Below, in pieces: positions 51,178 to 57,637 of a DNA stretch of 64,000 bases. The position numbers and the translations under genes are program-made. The notes beneath the pieces are model-generated. The model did not search any database and was not told the DNA's origin. It saw only the letters and a list, made by a program, of their open reading frames with translations. Source of the DNA: Thalassospira sp. MCCC 1A01148 (lineage in GTDB: Bacteria; Pseudomonadota; Alphaproteobacteria; Rhodospirillales; Thalassospiraceae). Position 1 is the first letter of the stretch, and every line of letters begins with the position of its first letter. The stretch is taken from positions 248,001 to 312,000 of the forward strand of contig NZ_LPVZ01000020.1 in NCBI RefSeq assembly GCF_001613795.1. Reading direction: 5' to 3'.

Positions 51178-52338
51178 ATGCCCCTTGATATGCCCCTGAT
51201 CAAAGACATGACCGCATGGCGTCAGCACCTTCATCGCCATCCCGAATGCGGTTTTGACTTGCCCATGACATCAAACTTCATTGCCGAAAAGCTTGAAAGC
51301 TTCGGGATTGAGACCGTTCGGGGCATCGGGCAAAGCGGTATTGTCGGCATTCTGCGCAATGGCAGCTCAGACCGATCTGTCGGCTTGCGTGCCGATATGG
51401 ATGCGCTTTACATTGCCGAAGAAAGCACGGCTCCCTATTGCTCGATCCATGATGGCAAGATGCATGCCTGCGGCCATGACGGCCATTCGGCGATGCTTTT
51501 GGGGGCCGCGGCGCATTTGGCAAGAACCCGTAACTTTGATGGCACCGTCCATTTCATTTTCCAGCCTGACGAAGAACATGGCGCCGGCGCGCAGGCAATG
51601 ATTGATGACGGCCTGTTTGAACGCTTTGCCATAGATGAAGTTTATGGCCTGCACAACATGCCCGGTTTGTCAGAGGGCACCTTCACGGTTCGGCCCGGTT
51701 CCCTTATGGCGAGTGAAAGCAGCTTTGAAATCAGGATCAAGGGCATTGGCGGTCATGCCGCCATGCCCCATCGTGGTGTCGATCCGATCGTGGTGGGCTC
51801 GCAGATCATCATGGCTCTTCAGACCATTACGTCACGCAATCTCAGCGCGATCGAGGAAACCGCTGTTGTCTCTGCAACCGAATTCATCACGAATGGCACA
51901 GTCAATGTGATCCCGTCCGAAGTCACCATCAAGGGTGATTGCCGCTGCTTTACCGATGCCAGCCTGAACAAAATCAAAACCGCCATGGAACGCATCGTTG
52001 CTGGTACTTGTCAGGCCGCTGGTGCCAGCTATGAATTCAGTTTCAAAAACACCTTTCATTCCACCATCAACAATCCCGACCAAACCACCAAGGCGATCAA
52101 GGCGGCACAGGCTGTATTTGGGGCCGAAAATGTTGTTCCCGATTGTGTTCCCCTGACAATTTCCGAAGATTTTTCCAGCATGCTACGCGTCAAACCCGGT
52201 TGTTACGCCCTGATCGGCAACGGCACAGGGACGGTTGGTGGCTGTGCGCTTCATAATCCGAAGTACGATTTCAATGACCAGATCCTCTCCAAAGGCGCAG
52301 AGTACTGGGTGCAATTGGTCGAAGACATTCTGGGCTGA
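51178..52338 (+). CDS. M20-family amidohydrolase
   Basis: A 386-residue zinc aminoacylase/deacylase of the M20D branch (hippurate hydrolase/IAA-amino-acid hydrolase type). Metal and catalytic residues are visible: HACGHDGHSAMLLG (Cys and two His), DEEHGAG with paired glutamates, HNMPG, and a C-terminal histidine in CALHNPKYDFND. Opens with an AAAGGA ribosome site 15 bases after the EutA-like gene. A likely reaction is removal of an acyl group from an N-acyl amino acid; which one is unknown. Confidence 0.88.
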   Translation: MPLDMPLIKDMTAWRQHLHRHPECGFDLPMTSNFIAEKLESFGIETVRGIGQSGIVGILRNGSSDRSVGLRADMDALYIAEESTAPYCSIHDGKMHACGHDGHSAMLLGAAAHLARTRNFDGTVHFIFQPDEEHGAGAQAMIDDGLFERFAIDEVYGLHNMPGLSEGTFTVRPGSLMASESSFEIRIKGIGGHAAMPHRGVDPIVVGSQIIMALQTITSRNLSAIEETAVVSATEFITNGTVNVIPSEVTIKGDCRCFTDASLNKIKTAMERIVAGTCQAAGASYEFSFKNTFHSTINNPDQTTKAIKAAQAVFGAENVVPDCVPLTISEDFSSMLRVKPGCYALIGNGTGTVGGCALHNPKYDFNDQILSKGAEYWVQLVEDILG

Positions 52339-52364
52339 TCGCCCATCGCAGGAGCCCCGCAAAG

Positions 52365-53546
52365 ATGGAAACCGTTAAATTGATTCCCCCTTCCCGCGGG
52401 TTTGCGACCGCCGAATTTGAAAACCGCACCAATCGCCTTCAGGCACTCATGGCTGCGCAGGATATCGGCGCACTCTTTGTCACGACCGAACCGGAATTTC
52501 GTTACTTCAGCGGATTCAAGTCGCAATTCTGGGAAAGCCCAACCCGGCCATGGTTTCTGGTGATCCCGGCAAACGGCAAACCAATTGCCGTTGTGCCCGA
52601 AATCGGTGTCGTCGGGTTTGAACAAACATGGATTGAAGATGTCCGAAGCTGGCCCTCGCCCCGCCCGGAAGATGATGGCATCAGTCTTCTGACTGACACG
52701 CTTAAAATTGCGGCTGGCAGCCGTCAGAAAATCGGCGTCATGATGGGGCCTGAAACCCATTTACGTATGCCCGCGTCCAATTTCAGGCAGCTCTGTGAAA
52801 ACCTGAACAATCATGAAATTGTTGATATCAGCCCCCTTGTGCGCAGTATTCGTGCAGTGAAATCGGCAGCCGAAATCGCCAAAATCCGTTTTGCCTGCGA
52901 AGTTACCGCCGCCGGGTTCGATTTCCTGCGTAATACCATTCAACCCGGCATAACCGAACGCGAAGCCTGCAAGGCCATGCAGATCGAAATGTTGCGTTTG
53001 GGTGCAGACAGTTGCCCGTATCTGATCGCGGCATCCGGCCCGGGCGGCTATGACAACATCATCATGGGGCCGACAGATCGGGCGTTAGGTGATGGTGACG
53101 TTTTGATTATCGATGCCGGTGCCAATTTCGACGGATATTTCAGTGACTTCGACCGAAACTTCGCCTTTGGCGAAGTCGATCCGCAAACCCTGACTGCCTA
53201 TGACGCTGTCTTTGCAGCCACAGAGGCGGGGCTAAAAGCTGCCAAGCCCGGACATACCACCGGCGACGTATGGCGTGCCATGTCAGAAGAATTGACCAAG
53301 GCGGGTGCACTTGGCAATTCAGTCGGGCGCATGGGTCATGGCCTTGGCATGCAACTCACCGAATGGCCATCACTTCAGGAAGGCGGTGATGTACCACTCA
53401 AACCCGGGATGGTCATAACCCTCGAACCGGGCATGAGCTTCTTACCGGGTAAGATGATGGTTCATGAAGAAAACATCGTGATCACCGAACAAGGCTGTGA
53501 ACTCTTGCATACACGAACATGGCCGAAGCTTCCTTCTGTTAGATGA
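52365..53546 (+). CDS. M24-family hydrolase (Xaa-Pro peptidase / ectoine-hydrolase-like)
   Basis: A 393-residue pita-bread metalloenzyme. The N-terminal creatinase-like domain (about 1-150) precedes the M24 domain. Predicted metal ligands are in IIDAGANFDGYFSDFDRNF, MGHGLGMQ, TLEPGM and VHEENIVIT. The family includes Xaa-Pro dipeptidases, creatinase and ectoine hydrolase DoeA/EutD. Here the neighbour set (M20 amidohydrolase, EutA-like protein, DpaL) suggests ring opening or amide hydrolysis rather than general peptide turnover. Ribosome site AGGAG. Last gene of the cassette; a small hairpin follows its stop. Confidence 0.85.
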   Translation: METVKLIPPSRGFATAEFENRTNRLQALMAAQDIGALFVTTEPEFRYFSGFKSQFWESPTRPWFLVIPANGKPIAVVPEIGVVGFEQTWIEDVRSWPSPRPEDDGISLLTDTLKIAAGSRQKIGVMMGPETHLRMPASNFRQLCENLNNHEIVDISPLVRSIRAVKSAAEIAKIRFACEVTAAGFDFLRNTIQPGITEREACKAMQIEMLRLGADSCPYLIAASGPGGYDNIIMGPTDRALGDGDVLIIDAGANFDGYFSDFDRNFAFGEVDPQTLTAYDAVFAATEAGLKAAKPGHTTGDVWRAMSEELTKAGALGNSVGRMGHGLGMQLTEWPSLQEGGDVPLKPGMVITLEPGMSFLPGKMMVHEENIVITEQGCELLHTRTWPKLPSVR

Positions 53547-53553
53547 CAGAAGG
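53532..53553. terminator. Possible terminator hairpin between the M24 gene and nasS
   Basis: CCTTCTG pairs with CAGAAGG across the M24 stop codon. There is no T-run, so this is weak evidence of termination. Confidence 0.35.
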
Positions 53554-53640
53554 TGGGATCGATTTCTCCTGCGCCAGTCGGTACGCCTTTGATGCCCAGG
53601 ACAACACCTTGCCGCAAAAGTCTGAGACCGGTATGCGCCC

Positions 53641-54816
53641 TTAACACTCGACTTCAAAGACACTGTCATCAAGAAACTGATCGCGGCCGACAAGTGCTTG
53701 ATCCGCTGAATTCGCGGCACCTTCAACACGCCAGTCATCTTTTGGCACCAGAACATCAAGCCCGTCGACCGCCGTGCGATACAGATCCGGGCGATAGACC
53801 TCCCGGATAACAGCCTTAAGGTCAGAATCCTCTGGGATTTGCCGCCATCGTTTCATTTGTTCACCAAGCCAGCGCCCCTGTGAAAGCCAGGGGAAGGTTG
53901 CGGTGTAACGATAAAATACATGGCGGTCAGGCAGATCAAGTGGCGGTTCACCAGGGCGCAAGACCGGTTTGCCGCTAAGCGATGCATTGAGCACTTCAAA
54001 CGGGGCGCCGACATTGGCTTCCTCAGACAGGATGTGCGCAAGTTCAACCCGGTTTCCCGGCTGATCTGCCCATTCTGCTGCACAAACCAATGCACGCACC
54101 AGCGATGAAACAAGCTCCGGGTTGGAGTTTGCCCAGTCTTCGCGCAATCCCAAAACTTTTTCAGGGCTGCGGGACCAGATATCGTCCTTCAGGGCGACGA
54201 TGACGCCATCGCCATGAAAGACAGCGCGCTGGTTCCATGGCTCCCCGACGCAATAGCCATCAACCCAGCCATTTCGCAAGCTGTCAAACATTCTGGGCGG
54301 TGCAATGACGCCGATATTCACATCCGCGTCCGGGTCAATTCCGGCAGCTGCCATCCAGTAGCGGAGCTCATAGTTATGGCTTGAAAACGGAAACACAGTG
54401 GCAAAGGACATGATCGGACGACCTTCAGCCTTGTCCTCATCAATGACCTTTTTAAGCGCCCTGGCGGACAAGCCACGCGGCCCGTGCATCGCATCAGGAT
54501 CGGCTTCGAGCATACGTTGATACAGCTTTGTTGAAACCGTAATCGCATTGCCGCCACGGCCCAGGGCCATCGGCACGACAATGTTTTGAACCGGCAGCCC
54601 GCCAAGCCCAAGGCGCGCGGCAATCGGGATGCCCGCAAGCAGGTGTGCCGCATCCAGCATGCCAAAAGCCAGTTTATCGCGAATGGCGGCCCATGACATT
54701 TCCCGCACAAGTTCCAGTTCGATATTCTCGCGCGCGGCAAATCCCATCGCGCGCGCCACGACTGGAATGGCACAGTCGACAAGCGGTACAAATCCGAGAC
54801 GAACCTTATTTGCCAT
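53641..54816 (-). CDS. nasS: Nitrate-sensing NrtA-like protein, NasS type
   Basis: A 391-residue protein of the NrtA/CmpA solute-binding family, without a signal peptide. It begins directly with the binding fold (VRLGFVPLVDCAIPVVARAMG), as expected of cytoplasmic NasS rather than periplasmic NrtA. WVDGYCVGEPWNQRAV is a family signature. NasS binds nitrate or nitrite and, when free of ligand, holds NasT inactive. It follows nasT almost directly, the order known as nasTS. The ATG 54816 is preferred to an adjacent TTG. No transport partner (permease/ATPase) lies nearby, which supports a sensor role. Confidence 0.85.
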   Translation of the reverse strand: MANKVRLGFVPLVDCAIPVVARAMGFAARENIELELVREMSWAAIRDKLAFGMLDAAHLLAGIPIAARLGLGGLPVQNIVVPMALGRGGNAITVSTKLYQRMLEADPDAMHGPRGLSARALKKVIDEDKAEGRPIMSFATVFPFSSHNYELRYWMAAAGIDPDADVNIGVIAPPRMFDSLRNGWVDGYCVGEPWNQRAVFHGDGVIVALKDDIWSRSPEKVLGLREDWANSNPELVSSLVRALVCAAEWADQPGNRVELAHILSEEANVGAPFEVLNASLSGKPVLRPGEPPLDLPDRHVFYRYTATFPWLSQGRWLGEQMKRWRQIPEDSDLKAVIREVYRPDLYRTAVDGLDVLVPKDDWRVEGAANSADQALVGRDQFLDDSVFEVEC

Positions 54817-54819
54817 CAA

Positions 54820-55410
54820 TTAAAACTCCAACTGAAACGCCGTGATGACACTTTGCGCAATCTCATAGATCTTGCGGTTCTGCTTCATGGCATTCTTGCG
54901 CAAAAGGTTATAGGATTCTTCCTCGGACAAACCTTTTTCTTTCATCAGCAATCCCTTGGCCCGCTCAATCATTTTGCGCTCATTAAGCTTGGCCTGCGCC
55001 TCGTCGCGCTCACGGCGCAGCTGATCGAAAACGTTAAAACGTGAAATCGCCATCTCGACAATCGGGCGAATGCGGTCCTGACGTAAACCGTCAACGACAT
55101 ACGCACTGACACCGGCTGAAACAGCCTCCTGAATCATCGAGGCATCGCTCTGGTCGACAAACATGGCAATCGGGCGCGCGATCGCGCGTGACACTTGAAA
55201 CATCTGTTCAAGAGTATCACGGTCCGGATTCTCAAGATCAATAATGATAATGTCCGGGGCAAGCGCCTGAATGCGTTCAACCAAATTGTGTGACGTCCCA
55301 ATTCGCGAAACGCGCGCATAACCGCTTTCGACCAGACCACGTTCGACAATAGCCGCGCGGTCGGGATCTTCGTCGATCACCAGAATATTGTATTCTTCCA
55401 GCCTTACCAA
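54820..55410 (-). CDS. nasT: ANTAR-domain antiterminator regulator, NasT type
   Basis: A 196-residue response-regulator-like protein. A receiver-type N-terminus (VIDEDPDRAA, with Asp58 aligned to the phospho-acceptor) precedes a coiled linker and a C-terminal ANTAR domain (about 130-190: RKMIERAKGLLMKEKGLSEEESYNLLR). ANTAR proteins bind pairs of RNA hairpins with hexaloops and prevent transcription termination. Its likely targets are the nirB and narK leaders described below. The start is TTG 55410, with AAGGGG upstream. nasS begins next to its stop, so the pair is cotranslated. Confidence 0.9.
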   Translation of the reverse strand: MVRLEEYNILVIDEDPDRAAIVERGLVESGYARVSRIGTSHNLVERIQALAPDIIIIDLENPDRDTLEQMFQVSRAIARPIAMFVDQSDASMIQEAVSAGVSAYVVDGLRQDRIRPIVEMAISRFNVFDQLRRERDEAQAKLNERKMIERAKGLLMKEKGLSEEESYNLLRKNAMKQNRKIYEIAQSVITAFQLEF

Positions 55411-55500
55411 ATTACCCCTTAACTCCCATGCAGCCTCTTTTGGCCTGATCTCTCATAACTCTTTTTATCTTTCCGCCCGTTATCGGATACGGATTAATGG

Positions 55501-55530
55501 TTCGGGATGCGACACTGGCCGCATCCCGAA
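55501..55530 (-). terminator. Perfect inverted repeat, possible narK terminator
   Basis: TTCGGGATGCG pairs perfectly with CGCATCCCGAA, lying 21 bases past the narK stop. There is no T-run on the minus strand, so termination is uncertain; it could instead mark the boundary before the nasTS transcript. Confidence 0.5.
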
Positions 55531-55551
55531 TAGATTTTGTCAAACGCGCGG

Positions 55552-56916
55552 TTATTCAGCCGGAACCGGCTGCGTTGAGCCGGAAGTACCCATACGTTCC
55601 GCCTGAGCAGATTCAAACCGTGCTTTTTCTTCGGCCTGTGTTTCCACCGAGAACCGCACAGCCAGTGCTGCGAACGAGCAAATTAGCACTGCAACACCAA
55701 GATAAAGAAGACCCTCTTCATAGGTAAGCGCTTCGGACTTGAACAGGAAGCCAGCAGCAACCGCACCGGCGTTACCACCCGCACCGACAATGCCCGCAAC
55801 CGAGCCAAGCGCCTTGCGGTTAACAAACGGAACAATCCCGAAGGTTGCCCCTTCTGACATCTGAACGAACAGCGAGAAGACGATCATCACGGCAACCGCA
55901 ACAACCAGTGCTTCCATCTGCGAGAAGGCAATCAGGGCGATGCCTTCGATGAACAGTGCCATGAACAGAAACTTCACGCGACCCGAAAGACCGCCCTTGG
56001 CAGCAAACTTGTCAGAAAACACACCGCCCAGCGTACGGGCAAAGATGTTCATCAAGCCAAACAGACCAGCAATCATACCGGCAGTTGCCAAAGACAGGTC
56101 AAACTTGTCGAAGAAATAGATTGCAGCAATGTTGTTGATGGTCAGCTCTACACCAAAGCACGCCGCATAAACCAGGAACAAAGCCCAGACACGGTAATCC
56201 GATACGGCAGCCAACATTCCCTTGGTCGCACCAGCGGTGTCATCTTCAGGTTTCAGCGCACCGCTTTTGCGCAGATCGCTATAGTTGCCATCCGGGCAAT
56301 CCGTGGTAAAGACCCAGTAAAGCACCGCAACCACCAGCATGATCACGCCCGGAAATACCATCGCCAGACGCCAGCCCATGGTTTCAGCAACACCGAAACC
56401 AAGAACCATGGCGAGGATCGCCGGCATGACCATCTGCGTCACGCCACCGCCAAGGTTACCCCAGCCAGCGGTCGTGGCATTTGCCGTCCCAACCACGTTT
56501 GGCGCGAACATCATCGACGTGTGATACTGCGTGATTACAAACGATGCCCCGATTGAGCCGATAGCCAAACGGGCAAGCAGGAAGGTTTCATAGCTGTCAG
56601 CAAGACCGATCAGCATGACCGGAAGCGAGCCCAGCACCAGAAGACCGGTATAGGTCTTGCGCGGCCCGATCTTGTCGCAAAGCGGTCCGATCAAAAGTCT
56701 GACCAGAACCGTGATGGCGACAGAGGCAATGATGGTACTGCCGATTTCGCTTTTGGTAAGTCCCAGGTCATCTCGCACCAGCGGCATCAGCGGTGCAATG
56801 CCGAACCAACCAAAGAAGCACAGGAAGAATGAAAGCCAGGTAAGGTGGAAAGTGCGCATCTGGACAGTCTTGAGACTGAATAGATTTATGCGTGTAGCCT
56901 TGTTCTTGATTTCCAT
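55552..56916 (-). CDS. narK: NarK-type nitrate/nitrite MFS transporter
   Basis: A 454-residue NNP-branch MFS transporter. About twelve hydrophobic segments begin at FHLTWLSFFLCFFGWFGIAP, a signature of NarK/NasA-type nitrate carriers. MFAPNVVGTANATTAGWGNLGGG and FGIVPFVNRKALGSVAGIVGAGGNAG are the two nitrate signature loops. It probably imports nitrate for the NasA enzyme. The ATG 56916 begins just ahead of the first segment. It is divergent from the nirB operon and preceded by a long leader with ANTAR-like hairpins and a sigma-54 promoter (separate entries). Confidence 0.92.
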   Translation of the reverse strand: MEIKNKATRINLFSLKTVQMRTFHLTWLSFFLCFFGWFGIAPLMPLVRDDLGLTKSEIGSTIIASVAITVLVRLLIGPLCDKIGPRKTYTGLLVLGSLPVMLIGLADSYETFLLARLAIGSIGASFVITQYHTSMMFAPNVVGTANATTAGWGNLGGGVTQMVMPAILAMVLGFGVAETMGWRLAMVFPGVIMLVVAVLYWVFTTDCPDGNYSDLRKSGALKPEDDTAGATKGMLAAVSDYRVWALFLVYAACFGVELTINNIAAIYFFDKFDLSLATAGMIAGLFGLMNIFARTLGGVFSDKFAAKGGLSGRVKFLFMALFIEGIALIAFSQMEALVVAVAVMIVFSLFVQMSEGATFGIVPFVNRKALGSVAGIVGAGGNAGAVAAGFLFKSEALTYEEGLLYLGVAVLICSFAALAVRFSVETQAEEKARFESAQAERMGTSGSTQPVPAE

Positions 56917-57083
56917 GATCAGAAGCCCTTCGTTTAGGCCGCACAGCACTGAATGTCTGTTGTAAGCGACCAACGGTTTTTCCCCATGGGCCTAAATGCT
57001 TCATCTGGAAGATGTCTGCAGGCGGCCCGTCATTCGTATCGGAAAGGCTGCGCGGTCATCGCGCTGCAATTCCAAACGTCTGA

Positions 57084-57127
57084 TCGTCCGCCGTTGGACG
57101 AAGAACTGTGAGCCACCCGTCATTGGG
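57084..57127 (-). promoter_or_regulatory. ANTAR-type dual hairpins in the narK leader
   Basis: Read on the minus strand: hairpin 1 is CCC-AATGAC-GGG (57116-57127). Hairpin 2 is TCGTCC-AACGGC-GGACGA (57084-57101), with a six-pair stem. Both six-base loops have A at position 1 and G at position 4, the hallmark of ANTAR targets. The linker is 14 bases. Hairpin 1 has only three strong pairs. Unlike nirB, no T-run terminator is obvious between here and narK. Confidence 0.6.
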
Positions 57128-57164
57128 CCTGCTTTCGTCAAAGCTGCTCACACGAACCCCACAT

Positions 57165-57180
57165 TGCAAACACCGCGCCA
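57165..57180 (-). promoter_or_regulatory. Sigma-54 promoter for narK
   Basis: Minus strand TGGCGCGGTGTTTGCA matches the sigma-54 consensus TGGCACG-N4-TTGCA with one mismatch; GG and GC are ten bases apart. It would give a leader of about 235 bases before narK, starting just before the hexaloop hairpins. This suggests nitrogen (NtrC-type) control. Confidence 0.75.
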
Positions 57181-57374
57181 ATTTTTCCGCGATGCGGGAA
57201 AAACGCACCAAACAGCTGATTTATGGGAATTTTATCTCACTGCATCTGCACAGAGAAATTTCGCAGAACTCAAAATGCCTGATAAATGCACAAAAAAAGA
57301 TCACCTTCATTTTTCAGTGTTTATATTTTAATCACTTATGGCATTCCCATTGGTCACTGGCAAAACAGGAAGGT

Positions 57375-57416
57375 AAAAATATCAGATATTTTTCAAATGC
57401 TTATCAGATATTTTTC
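57375..57416. promoter_or_regulatory. Tandem palindromic sites upstream of nirB
   Basis: A 19-base palindrome centred on A57384 (AAAAATATC-A-GATATTTTT, 57375-57393) is followed by a second copy of its right part. TATCAGATATTTTTC occurs at 57380-57394 and again at 57402-57416, exactly 22 bases apart, or two helical turns. Position suggests an activator or repressor of nirB; the protein is unknown. Confidence 0.6.
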
Positions 57417-57421
57417 CAAAG

Positions 57422-57446
57422 TATAATTTTTGGCATGCCACTTGAA
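57422..57446 (+). promoter_or_regulatory. Predicted nirB promoter elements
   Basis: A perfect -10-like TATAAT lies at 57422-57427, with only a poor -35. A sigma-54-like element TGGCATGCCACTTGAA lies at 57431-57446, close to TGGCACG-N4-TTGCW but with GA instead of GC at -12. Transcription from the latter would begin near 57458, right before the first hexaloop hairpin. Which one is used cannot be decided by eye. Confidence 0.5.
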
Positions 57447-57462
57447 TGTAGAGAGGCATGAG

Positions 57463-57598
57463 CGCGGGCAGTGTCGCCTGCGGCTCCGGCGAAATGCCGA
57501 TCTCATATATTATAGAATCCAACGACGGGTTCACCGGATAATGACGTCCGTTGCGAAATGCCTCTTTTGGGAGCAGGCCGCATCGGGCGTTTTTTTTT
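57463..57598 (+). promoter_or_regulatory. NasT-type antitermination leader of the nirB operon
   Basis: Hairpin 1: CGCGGGC-AGTGTC-GCCTGCG (57463-57482), seven pairs, one of them G-U. Hairpin 2: CGGAT-AATGAC-GTCCG (57535-57550). Both hexaloops have A1 and G4. The terminator is CGTCCGTTGCG (57545-57555) pairing with CGCATCGGGCG (57579-57589), ten of eleven positions paired, then nine T residues (57590-57598). The terminator's 5' arm uses the 3' side of hairpin 2, so the two are mutually exclusive. This is the expected design for ANTAR control: NasT bound to the two hairpins would block the terminator when nitrate is present. Confidence 0.85.
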
Positions 57599-57637
57599 GT
57601 GCCAACTTCGCATCCCGCGACGAGGAGCCAGAGACAA

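Larger units (their letters stand above)
56917..57637. promoter_or_regulatory. 721-base regulatory region between narK and nirB
   Basis: The longest non-coding stretch in the window. It carries, from left to right: the narK leader with an 8-base inverted repeat (TTTAGGCC at 56933-56940 and GGCCTAAA at 56989-56996), a pair of hexaloop hairpins, a sigma-54 promoter on the minus strand, tandem palindromic sites, nirB promoters and the nirB leader with terminator. Individual elements are listed separately. Confidence 0.85.

Noticed and set aside
53641-54816. Periplasmic nitrate-binding protein NrtA as identity of nasS
   Set aside because: No signal peptide or lipobox, no permease or ATPase nearby, and direct adjacency to an ANTAR gene favour the cytoplasmic sensor NasS.
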